Shown in pieces: positions 6,546 through 12,752 of a DNA stretch of 12,752 nucleotides. The position numbers and the translations under genes are program-made. The first letter of the stretch is position 1; each line of letters begins with the position of its first letter. The stretch comes from Bacteroidota bacterium (GTDB lineage Bacteria; Bacteroidota; Bacteroidia; Bacteroidales; VadinHA17): NCBI GenBank assembly GCA_023430725.1, contig JAEYZD010000186.1:1-12752 (forward strand), in the 5' to 3' direction. The notes beneath the pieces are model-generated. The model was not told the origin of the DNA. It searched no databases and saw nothing but the letters and a program-made list of their open reading frames with translations.

Positions 6546-7205
6546 ATGAGTTTTGACTATAATACACAGAGGAAAAGAATGTCCCTGCCCGAGTACGGAA
6601 GGAATGTTCAGAAGATGATAGAACATATCAAGAGCATTAAGGATCCGGAGGAGAGAAACCAGGCCGCAAGGACAATCATACAGATAATGGGGAACCTTAA
6701 CCCCAACCTCAGGGAGGTGACTGATTTCAGGCACAAGCTGTGGGATCATCTAATGATCATAGCAGATTTTGACCTCAATGTGGACTCCCCCTATCCGGCA
6801 CCTGACCAGGGCAAGCTGACTGCCAAACCCAACAAGGTGCCATATCATAACGGTGACGTAAAATATGCACATTACGGGCGCATTGTTCCTGCCATGATTG
6901 AAGCTGCTGCTCAGATGGATGACGGTGAGGAGAAGGACTATCTTACAGGACTCATTCTTAACCAGATGAAGAAGGATTACCTTACCTGGAACAAGGCACA
7001 GGTGGCTGATGAGATCATTATCAGGGATATGATCGCTATATCCGGTGACAGGCTGAAGGTTCCGGAAAACTTCAGGATGCCCGATGTGCGGGATCTCCTT
7101 GCTCCTCCCAAGGCCAAGCCGCAGGGAAGGTACCAAAGCCGGCCGCAGGACAAGTACAAGGGTCAGCAGAACAAGCTGAACAAGAAGAAGCACAAGAGCT
7201 ATTAA
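6546..7205 (+). CDS. DUF4290 domain-containing protein, Bacteroidota-specific
   Basis: A soluble 219-residue protein of the DUF4290 family, conserved across Bacteroidota and without an assigned function. The N-terminal MSFDYNTQRKRMSLPEYGRN and following MIEHIK, IIQIMGNLNP and KLWDHLMIIADF are characteristic. The central part (about 100-175: YGRIVPAMIEAA, NQMKKDYLTWNK) is predicted to be helical. The last 33 residues form a low-complexity basic tail rich in Lys, Gln and Arg, ending KKKHKSY, which could contact nucleic acid or ribosomes; that is inference from composition only. The start at 6546 follows a TAnnTTTG element, whereas starts further upstream overlap the previous gene and encode nothing family-like. 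It is 19 bases from ridA and probably co-transcribed with it. Confidence 0.9.
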   Translation: MSFDYNTQRKRMSLPEYGRNVQKMIEHIKSIKDPEERNQAARTIIQIMGNLNPNLREVTDFRHKLWDHLMIIADFDLNVDSPYPAPDQGKLTAKPNKVPYHNGDVKYAHYGRIVPAMIEAAAQMDDGEEKDYLTGLILNQMKKDYLTWNKAQVADEIIIRDMIAISGDRLKVPENFRMPDVRDLLAPPKAKPQGRYQSRPQDKYKGQQNKLNKKKHKSY

Positions 7206-7224
7206 CTTTCTTAATCAATAAGTC

Positions 7225-7608
7225 ATGGGCATCATCAACATAACCACATATGAGGCGCCCCTGCCAGGCGGGCACTACTCACAGGCAGTCGTCTCCGGTA
7301 ATGTTATCTTCGTCTCGGGCCAGCTTCCCGTGGTTCCGCTTACCGGTGACAGGCTTACCGGGAGCGTCAGTGAACAGACGCTTCAGGCATTGAAGAATGT
7401 GCTCAGTATTGTTAAGGCGGCCGGCGGCGACATAACCACTATTGCCAGAACCACCATCTATACAACGGATGTGAAGAGCTGGGAGGAGATCAACAGGGTT
7501 TATGCCGATTTCTTCGGTCCCGTTCACCCTGCCAGGTCAATCATAACTGTGGCAGGCCTGCATCACGGTTGCCTGGTTGAGATCGAGGCGGTGGCCTATA
7601 CCCTCTGA
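7225..7608 (+). CDS. ridA: RidA/YjgF/YER057c/UK114-family reactive intermediate (enamine/imine) deaminase
   Basis: A 127-residue cytosolic protein of normal family length, expected to form a trimer. RidA hydrolyses reactive enamines and imines made by PLP enzymes such as threonine dehydratase, protecting other enzymes. Visible hallmarks are GHYSQAV with Tyr18, FVSGQLP at 29-35, HPARS with Arg104, and LVEIEAVA with Glu119. The 15-residue Arg-Glu spacing matches that of E. coli RidA (Arg105/Glu120), while the position of E. coli Cys107 is Ile here. The catalytic arginine that distinguishes active RidA members from Rid1-7 variants is present. It lies 19 bases behind the DUF4290 gene, likely in one transcript, and no own promoter is obvious. 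Confidence 0.93.
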   Translation: MGIINITTYEAPLPGGHYSQAVVSGNVIFVSGQLPVVPLTGDRLTGSVSEQTLQALKNVLSIVKAAGGDITTIARTTIYTTDVKSWEEINRVYADFFGPVHPARSIITVAGLHHGCLVEIEAVAYTL

Positions 7609-7610
7609 GT

Positions 7611-7623
7611 TGACACTTTGTCA
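7611..7623. repeat. Small perfect inverted repeat in the ridA-grpE gap
   Basis: TGACActtTGTCA is a 5-base-arm dyad with a 3-base centre, located 57 bases before grpE. It could be an operator or chance. It is not the CIRCE element (TTAGCACTC/GAGTGCTAA) that often controls grpE and dnaJ. It lacks the GC stem and T tract of a terminator. Confidence 0.3.
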
Positions 7624-7679
7624 GTTTTGGGATTGTGGCCGGCATTTTGCAGTTGGGCCCGTAGTAAATTGTTTTTATC

Positions 7680-8270
7680 ATGGTAAAAAAGAAGAGTCAC
7701 GAAGAGAGGCATGATGAACCTATGCCCGGCAAGGAAACACAGGATAATCAAACCAATACGGAGAGTGCAGCTTCAGGGCATCCGGCGCCTGATGGCGAAC
7801 CTGAAACAGCGGAAACGACCCGGACGGAGGAAGAACTTATGAGTAAACTGACAGAAATGCAGGACAGGTACCTGCGACTCTCTGCCGAATTTGACAACTA
7901 CAGGAAAAGGACACTGAGGGAGAAGATCGAACTTGCACAGTCAGGCGGCGAGTCAGTCATAAAGAAGCTTCTTCCGATCATCGATGATTTTGACAGGGCC
8001 ATGATCTCGATGCGCTCAACCGACGACTGCATTGCAGTCAAAGCCGGCCTTGAGCTGATATACAATAAGATAAATGAATTCCTCAGGCACAGCGGAGTAT
8101 CAGAGATACAGGCTGTCAACGAAGAGTTCAATGCCGACCTGCATGAGGCCGTCACCACAATTCCCGTGGAAGATGAGAAGATGAAGGGCAGGGTGATTGA
8201 TGTTACCCAGAAGGGTTATATCCTGAATGAAAAAGTGATCCGCTTTCCGAAGGTGGTAGTGGGCGAATAA
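7680..8270 (+). CDS. grpE: Nucleotide exchange factor GrpE
   Basis: A cytosolic co-chaperone that releases ADP from DnaK. It has 196 residues, normal for the family. The N-terminal 50 residues are a disordered, Gln/Glu/Thr/Ser-rich stretch. They are followed by a long coiled coil (about 50-90) with LSAEFDNYRKRTLREK, and then the helical dimerisation part with KKLLPIIDDFDRAM. The C-terminal beta-domain that contacts DnaK spans about 140-196 and includes NADLHEAVTTIP, KGRVIDVTQKGYILNEKVIR and PKVVVGE. dnaJ starts 22 bases downstream in the same direction, giving the common grpE-dnaJ operon; dnaK is not in the window. The upstream 70-base gap has no clear promoter. TTTG (7646-7649) and TAAATTG (7665-7671) are spaced too closely to accept. 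Confidence 0.97.
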   Translation: MVKKKSHEERHDEPMPGKETQDNQTNTESAASGHPAPDGEPETAETTRTEEELMSKLTEMQDRYLRLSAEFDNYRKRTLREKIELAQSGGESVIKKLLPIIDDFDRAMISMRSTDDCIAVKAGLELIYNKINEFLRHSGVSEIQAVNEEFNADLHEAVTTIPVEDEKMKGRVIDVTQKGYILNEKVIRFPKVVVGE

Positions 8271-8292
8271 TAGAACAGTACCGGACAGACAT

Positions 8293-9444
8293 ATGTCGAA
8301 AAGAGACTATTACGAAGTACTTGGACTAAGCAAGGGGGCATCGAAGGATGAGATCAAGAAGGCCTACCGGAAACAGGCGCTGAAGTTTCATCCTGACAAG
8401 AATCCAGGCGACAAGGATGCCGAGGAGAAGTTCAAGGAAGCTGCCGAGGCTTACGAGGTTCTCAGCAATGATGAGAAGAAGGCGAGGTATGATCAGTTCG
8501 GGCATGCCGGAATGAACGGCGGCGGTTTTGGCGGCGGTTTTGGCGGCGGCATGACTATGGAAGACATATTCTCCTCATTCGGGGACATTTTCGGCGATGC
8601 CTTCGGTGGAGCATTTGGTTCACGCCGTGGCGGCGGCCGCTCGAGGAATGTCAACAAGGGGAGCAACCTCAGGCTGAAAGTCAAGCTCACCCTTGAGGAG
8701 TTCGCGCACGGCGCCGAGAAGCGTGTCAAGGTGAACAAGTACGTGGCTTGCAACACCTGCCACGGCAGCGGTGCAGCCTCTGACAGCGACGTTACCACCT
8801 GCAGTGCCTGCAAGGGGACGGGTCATACAACCAGGGTGATGAATACAATCCTTGGGCAGATGCAGACCTCCGCTCCATGCAACACCTGTGGCGGCGAAGG
8901 GAAGGTCATCACAAAAAAGTGCCAGAAGTGCTACGGCGAAGGGATCGTACAGGCCGAAGAGGTCATCCCTCTCAATATTCCGGCAGGACTCGCTCCGGGG
9001 ATGCAGCTCTCGGTGACAGGCAAAGGTAACGCGGCACGCCGCGGAGGTATCAACGGTGACCTTATCGTAGTCATTGATGAAGAGCCGCACGAGAACCTGA
9101 TACGTGAAGGCAATGACCTGATCTACAATCTTTTTATCAGCATACCTGAAGCCATTCTCGGTGCCAATGTGGAGGTACCCACAATTGAAGGCAAGGTGCG
9201 GATCAAAATTGATCCCGGAACACAGGGCGGAAAGATACTGCGGCTCAGGGGCAAGGGCCTTCCTGACGTAAACGGTTACGGCAAGGGCGACCTGCTGGTG
9301 AATGTAAACGTCTGGATACCAAAGAATCTCAGTCGCGAGGAACAGAAGGCAATGGAGCAGTTCAGGAACTCATCCACCTTCACCCCGAAGCCTGACGCTG
9401 ATGACAAGGGCTTCTTTGACAGGGTAAAGAATTACTTCTCCTGA
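8293..9444 (+). CDS. dnaJ: Chaperone protein DnaJ (Hsp40, type I)
   Basis: DnaK co-chaperone that delivers unfolded substrate and stimulates ATP hydrolysis. It has 383 residues with the full type I layout. The J domain (1-70) has the HPD motif at 33-35. The Gly/Phe-rich linker (about 75-120) includes a GGGF repeat. The zinc-binding region has four CxxCxGxG motifs starting at Cys153, Cys170, Cys196 and Cys210 (CNTCHGSG, CSACKGTG, CNTCGGEG, CQKCYGEG). C-terminal substrate domains I and II extend to about 355, with PAGLAPGMQLSVTGKGNA, DPGTQGGKILRLRGKGLP and GDLLVNVNVWIPKNL. A short C-terminal tail ends FFDRVKNYFS. It is the last gene of the grpE-dnaJ unit and is followed by a strong terminator. 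Confidence 0.98.
   Translation: MSKRDYYEVLGLSKGASKDEIKKAYRKQALKFHPDKNPGDKDAEEKFKEAAEAYEVLSNDEKKARYDQFGHAGMNGGGFGGGFGGGMTMEDIFSSFGDIFGDAFGGAFGSRRGGGRSRNVNKGSNLRLKVKLTLEEFAHGAEKRVKVNKYVACNTCHGSGAASDSDVTTCSACKGTGHTTRVMNTILGQMQTSAPCNTCGGEGKVITKKCQKCYGEGIVQAEEVIPLNIPAGLAPGMQLSVTGKGNAARRGGINGDLIVVIDEEPHENLIREGNDLIYNLFISIPEAILGANVEVPTIEGKVRIKIDPGTQGGKILRLRGKGLPDVNGYGKGDLLVNVNVWIPKNLSREEQKAMEQFRNSSTFTPKPDADDKGFFDRVKNYFS
8518..8550 (+). repeat. 12-base tandem repeat in the dnaJ Gly/Phe region
   Basis: The unit ggcggcggtttt occurs at 8518-8529 and 8530-8541, followed by a partial third copy to 8550. It encodes GGGF GGGF GGG. In-frame length change by slippage would add or remove four residues in the flexible linker without disrupting the frame. 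Confidence 0.8.
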
Positions 9445-9466
9445 GAGGCGGAAAACCTCATTAAAT

Positions 9467-9507
9467 AAGGCCGGCACACTGCATATACAGTGTATCGGCC
9501 TTTTTTT
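9467..9507 (+). terminator. Intrinsic terminator after dnaJ
   Basis: A long hairpin: GGCCG (9469-9473) pairs with CGGCC (9496-9500), and an inner stem ACACTG (9476-9481) pairs with CAGTGT (9488-9493) around the loop CATATA. The two stems are separated by a two-base internal mismatch. Seven T follow (9501-9507). The outer stem extends by AA upstream pairing with the first T residues, so the structure may also act partly on the other strand. Confidence 0.93.
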
Positions 9508-9508
9508 A

Positions 9509-9516
9509 TATCTTTG
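9509..9516 (+). promoter_or_regulatory. Bacteroidota -7 promoter element for the ABC exporter operon
   Basis: TATCTTTG is a perfect TAnnTTTG match that starts one base after the T tract of the dnaJ terminator. Transcription would begin near 9522, about 30 bases before the ATG at 9552. The -33 region would fall inside the terminator stem, and no TTG is evident there. Confidence 0.65.
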
Positions 9517-9551
9517 ATGTTCCCGGACTAACAATTAAATTGTGGAAAGAA

Positions 9552-10478
9552 ATGATCTTATTTGAAGCCAAAGACGTTACGAAACGCTTTGCCACCCAGA
9601 CTGCGCTCGACGGTGTCAGCATAAGCGTTCCGGAACAGAGCATCTACGGGCTGCTGGGGCCCAACGGAGCGGGTAAAACCACCCTTATCCGGATAATCAA
9701 CCAGATTACGGCACCGGACACCGGTGCACTCTTCCTGAACGGTCGCCCGCTGAAGCCGGAAGATGTCAACAACATAGGGTACCTGCCCGAAGAGCGGGGT
9801 CTTTACAAGAAGATGAAGGTTGGCGAGCAGGCCCTCTACCTCGCACAGCTCAAGGGTCTCAGCCATGCAGAGGCAATGCGCAGGCTGAAATACTGGTTCA
9901 AAAAACTCCAGATTATTGACTGGTGGGACAAGAAGGTTGAGGAGCTCTCGAAGGGGATGCAGCAAAAGGTGCAGTTCGTCACCACTGTGCTGCACGAACC
10001 GAAGCTGCTGATCTTCGATGAACCCTTCACAGGATTTGACCCGATAAACGTTAAACAGATCAAGGAAGAGATCCTTTACCTTCGCGAACGGGGAGCAACA
10101 ATTATCTTCTCTACCCATAACATGAGCTCAGTGGAGGAACTATGTGACAATATCACCCTGATAAACAAGGCTAATGCCATCCTGGAGGGAAGTGTCGAAA
10201 AGATTCGGCATGACTGGGCCGGGAATGAATACGAAATAGTAATGGCAGGTGAGGTGACACCATCCTCCAACGGCCTCTTCACAGTACTCCACTCGACCTT
10301 TGAAGGCGGTAAGAGCACGGTGCGCATCAAGGCAGCAGAACCGGCAGACAACAACGGTATCATAAGCGCCATGACCGCTGCCGGAAAAGTGCTTTCGTTT
10401 AATCCGGCTCTCCCTTCGATGAACGAAATATTCATACGCGTGGTGGAAACAAAAAACAAGGAAGCCTTAAAAAACTGA
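9552..10478 (+). CDS. ABC exporter ATP-binding protein, NatA-like
   Basis: The ATPase subunit of an ABC-2 type exporter. It has 308 residues: a nucleotide-binding domain (about 3-215) and a C-terminal extension (about 216-308) like DUF4162, usual in NatA/drug-export ATPases. Visible motifs are Walker A GPNGAGKT (36-43), signature LSKGMQQK (from 132), Walker B LLIFDEPF (Asp156-Glu157) and H-loop His189 in STHNMSS. A TTG at 9540 could extend it by four residues, but the ATG is preferred. The permease gene starts three bases after its stop, so the two subunits are surely co-expressed. NatAB exports sodium in Bacillus, but relatives move antibiotics, lipids or other compounds, so the substrate here cannot be read. 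Confidence 0.93.
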   Translation: MILFEAKDVTKRFATQTALDGVSISVPEQSIYGLLGPNGAGKTTLIRIINQITAPDTGALFLNGRPLKPEDVNNIGYLPEERGLYKKMKVGEQALYLAQLKGLSHAEAMRRLKYWFKKLQIIDWWDKKVEELSKGMQQKVQFVTTVLHEPKLLIFDEPFTGFDPINVKQIKEEILYLRERGATIIFSTHNMSSVEELCDNITLINKANAILEGSVEKIRHDWAGNEYEIVMAGEVTPSSNGLFTVLHSTFEGGKSTVRIKAAEPADNNGIISAMTAAGKVLSFNPALPSMNEIFIRVVETKNKEALKN

Positions 10479-10481
10479 GCC

Positions 10482-11837
10482 ATGAACAAGATAGCACTGA
10501 TTATACGCAGGGAATATATCACCCGGGTCATGAAGAAATCGTTCCTGATCATGACCTTCCTCACCCCCTTCCTCTTTGCCCTGATCTTCATCATCCCGAT
10601 GCTTGTGATGAACAATGAGGACAAGGACTTCAAGAAGATAGCAGTCATTGAAAACGGTTCGGATCTCTTCAAAGACGTCATTCCGAACACCAAGGATACT
10701 GAGTTTGAGTACCGGAGCGATCTTAAGCTCGATGACATAAAGAACAATTTCGCCGAGCAGGGTTACTATGGGGTACTCTTCATCTCACCGGAGATAGTCT
10801 CTTCTCCCGATGCCATACAGCTGATATCCATGAAACAGCCGCCGATCGGCCTCCTGGATCACATCACGGGCTCCCTTGAGAAGGAGATAGAGAAGCAGAA
10901 GCTCCTCGCCTACAACATCGAAAACCTGGATGAGATCCTAAAGACAATCAACACAAGCGTAAGGATCCAGACAATAAAGATGGATGAATCGGGCGGCGCC
11001 CGCGAGACAAGCACCGGTATCTCCATGGCGCTGGCGTACCTGGGAGGATTCCTGATGTACATGCTTGTGTTCATGTTCGGTTCAATGGTCATGCGCGGAG
11101 TGATCGAGGAGAAGACCAACCGCATAGTGGAGGTCATCGTCTCTTCGGTGAAACCTGTACAGCTCATGCTGGGCAAGATCATCGGGGTTGCACTTGTAGG
11201 GCTCACCCAGTTTGCGCTCTGGATAGTTCTGACACTTGCACTTGTCACTGTGCTCAAGACCAGCTTCCTGCCTGAGGGCACAATGGAACAGATACAGCAG
11301 TTGCCCCAGAGCCTGGCAGATGCCGATCAGTCAATCGCAGGGGCAACAGGCACAACAATAACACCGGAGCAACTCACAGATTTCCAGGAGCTCTTTGCAG
11401 GAGCGCTCAACCAGCCATGGGGACTGATAATTTTCTGCTTCATTTTTTACTTCCTTACGGGGTACCTGCTCTATGCCTCCCTCTTTGCAGCCATCGGGTC
11501 AGCCGTGGACAATGAGACGGAGACGCAGCAGTTCATGCTGCCGGTCACAATACCCATTATCCTCGGACTGATTGTGGCCATGGGTACAATGCAGAATCCG
11601 GAAAGCTCCCTGTCCTTCTGGTTCTCAATCATACCCCTCACCTCTCCCATTGTGATGATGGCCAGGATTCCCTTTGATGTTCCGGGTTGGGAAATCGCCC
11701 TCTCGATGGGACTGATGCTCATAACAATCGTCGGAGCGGTATGGATGGCAGCAAAGATTTACCGTACCGGCATTCTCATGTACGGCAAGAAGACCTCCTG
11801 GAAGGAGATCTGGAAGTGGATGACATACAAAGGATAA
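10482..11837 (+). CDS. ABC-2 type exporter permease, NatB-like
   Basis: The membrane subunit partnering the preceding ATPase. It has 451 residues. A first membrane segment (about 20-43) is followed by a large extracytoplasmic domain (about 44-175). Membrane segments then lie near 182-205, 233-258, 313-340, 352-370, 378-397 and 404-427, and a basic C-terminal tail follows. The cytoplasmic motif MRGVIEEKTNRIVEVIVSSV (203-222), then KPVQLMLGKIIGVALVGLTQ, is the ABC-2/NatB signature. A second outward loop (about 260-310) is rich in Gln, Thr and Ala, unusually long and low in complexity. Sodium, drug or other export is possible; nothing nearby fixes the substrate. The response regulator begins 11 bases after its stop. 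Confidence 0.92.
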   Translation: MNKIALIIRREYITRVMKKSFLIMTFLTPFLFALIFIIPMLVMNNEDKDFKKIAVIENGSDLFKDVIPNTKDTEFEYRSDLKLDDIKNNFAEQGYYGVLFISPEIVSSPDAIQLISMKQPPIGLLDHITGSLEKEIEKQKLLAYNIENLDEILKTINTSVRIQTIKMDESGGARETSTGISMALAYLGGFLMYMLVFMFGSMVMRGVIEEKTNRIVEVIVSSVKPVQLMLGKIIGVALVGLTQFALWIVLTLALVTVLKTSFLPEGTMEQIQQLPQSLADADQSIAGATGTTITPEQLTDFQELFAGALNQPWGLIIFCFIFYFLTGYLLYASLFAAIGSAVDNETETQQFMLPVTIPIILGLIVAMGTMQNPESSLSFWFSIIPLTSPIVMMARIPFDVPGWEIALSMGLMLITIVGAVWMAAKIYRTGILMYGKKTSWKEIWKWMTYKG

Positions 11838-11848
11838 AATAACCGGCT

Positions 11849-12752
11849 ATGCCCAGGATTCTGGTAATCGATGATGAGAGGTCCATCAGGAACACCCTGA
11901 AGGATGTGCTTGAATATGAGAAATATGAGGTTGACCTGGCCGAAGATGGCCCTTCGGGAATAGAACTGTTCTCGCAGCATCAGTATGACTCCGTCCTCTG
12001 TGACATCAAGATGGCCAAGATGGATGGCATAGAGGTGTTGCAAAAGCTGCAGGAGATCTCCACCGATGTCCCGGTGATAATGATCTCCGGTCACGGCAAC
12101 ATCGACACGGCAGTGGATTCAATCAGAAAGGGAGCCTTCGACTTTCTGGAAAAGCCTCTTGACCTTAACCGTCTCCTGATAACCATTCGCAATGCGCTGG
12201 AGAGAGGCTCGCTGATCAATCAGACCAAGGTGCTGAAGAAGCAGGTCAGCAAGAAGTATGATATTGTTGGCACCTCTCCCGCCATTATGATTGTAAAGGA
12301 GATGATAGACAGGGTTGCCCCCACCGAGGCCCGGGTGCTTATCACCGGCTCCAACGGCACCGGGAAGGAGCTTGTCGCACATCAGATCCATGAAAAGAGC
12401 AGCCGTTCCCGCGGGCCGTTCGTTGAGGTCAACTGTGCCGCAATACCTTCCGAACTGATTGAGAGTGAGCTGTTCGGACATGAGAAAGGGTCGTTCACCT
12501 CAGCCATCAAACAGCGCATAGGCAAGTTCGAACAGGCCACAGGGGGAACGATCTTCCTCGACGAGGTGGGTGACATGAGCCTGGCAGCGCAGGCGAAGGT
12601 GCTGAGGGCCCTGCAGGAGAGCAAGATCACCCGCGTGGGATCGGACAAGGACATAGCGGTGGATGTCAGGGTCATCGCAGCAACCAATAAGAATATCAGG
12701 GAGGAGATAGACCGCAATACATTCAGGGAGGACCTTTACCACCGTCTCAGTG
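11849..12752 (+). CDS. Sigma-54-dependent response regulator, NtrC family, partial (first 301 codons)
   Basis: A phosphorylation-controlled activator of sigma-54 RNA polymerase; the 3' end runs off the right edge. The receiver domain (1-120) has the acidic pocket Asp8-Asp9, phosphoacceptor Asp52 in CDIKMAKMDG, Ser in MISGHG and Lys102 in LEKPLD. The AAA+ domain begins near 145. It has Walker A as GSNGTGKE (167-174; usually GESGTGKE), FGHEKGSFTSA (GAFTGA position 214-219), Walker B GGTIFLDEVGD, and DVRVIAATN. The visible part ends in FREDLYHRLS, near the arginine finger. The helix-turn-helix DNA-binding domain should follow beyond the edge. It is 11 bases from the permease gene with no promoter in between, so it is in the exporter's operon. 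A partner histidine kinase is not in the window. Confidence 0.96.
   Translation, partial: MPRILVIDDERSIRNTLKDVLEYEKYEVDLAEDGPSGIELFSQHQYDSVLCDIKMAKMDGIEVLQKLQEISTDVPVIMISGHGNIDTAVDSIRKGAFDFLEKPLDLNRLLITIRNALERGSLINQTKVLKKQVSKKYDIVGTSPAIMIVKEMIDRVAPTEARVLITGSNGTGKELVAHQIHEKSSRSRGPFVEVNCAAIPSELIESELFGHEKGSFTSAIKQRIGKFEQATGGTIFLDEVGDMSLAAQAKVLRALQESKITRVGSDKDIAVDVRVIAATNKNIREEIDRNTFREDLYHRLS

Noticed and set aside
7609..7679. CIRCE/HrcA operator before grpE
   Set aside because: I looked for TTAGCACTC and GAGTGCTAA and neither is present.
10076..10747. A 223-codon minus-strand open frame across the ABC genes
   Set aside because: It spans the junction of two well-supported genes on the other strand and its product is Ser/Leu/Arg-rich without motifs.
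12119..12742. Minus-strand open frames opposite the response regulator
   Set aside because: The plus strand has an unbroken receiver plus AAA+ sequence with all key motifs.
1..12752. Novel defence, toxin-antitoxin, phage or secondary-metabolite system
   Set aside because: No toxin-antitoxin-sized gene pair, nuclease or reverse transcriptase motif, integrase, direct-repeat array or biosynthetic enzyme set is visible. The genes present belong to known housekeeping or conserved families.

Overview
The window looks like an ordinary chromosomal stretch from a member of the Bacteroidota, probably Bacteroidales-like and probably uncultured. The grounds are a SusC/CirA-style TonB-dependent receptor with an N-terminal carboxypeptidase-regulatory-like domain, a DUF4290 protein (a family I know only from this phylum), lipoproteins with the phylum's usual short signal peptides, few Shine-Dalgarno sequences, and several upstream copies of the phylum-specific -7 promoter element TAnnTTTG. 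Base composition and codon use look uniform. I see no insertion sequence, prophage, CRISPR array, tRNA or rRNA.

Left end (1-1560): the 5' 437 codons of an outer-membrane TonB-dependent receptor are read on the minus strand. Its leader carries a clear TPP riboswitch, with a good -7 promoter element just upstream of the aptamer. Together these point to a receptor for thiamine or a thiamine precursor. A divergent promoter serves the rightward genes.

Middle left (1560-4559): a DUF3052-like small protein overlaps the start of a GH29 alpha-L-fucosidase lipoprotein. A small unrecognised lipoprotein follows, and it converges within one base on a UPF0316/DUF2179 membrane protein read on the minus strand.

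Middle (4560-7608): a secreted CapA-like phosphoesterase-fold protein has the best complete promoter in the window. It is followed by a membrane protein of the UreH/TauE/NiCoT-like group with a strongly histidine-rich loop, then DUF4290 and RidA.

Right (7609-12752): the chaperone pair grpE-dnaJ ends at a strong intrinsic terminator. The promoter of the next operon abuts the terminator's T tract. That operon encodes an ABC-2 exporter (NatA-like ATPase and NatB-like permease), followed 11 bases later by an NtrC-type sigma-54 response regulator that runs off the right edge.

Functionally this is housekeeping material: vitamin uptake, protein folding, metabolite damage control, export and two-component control. 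I did not find a convincing undescribed multi-gene system. The most informative features are the TPP-controlled receptor, the His-rich metal transporter candidate, the variant sigma-54 contact loop, and the set of very short leaders behind TAnnTTTG promoters.
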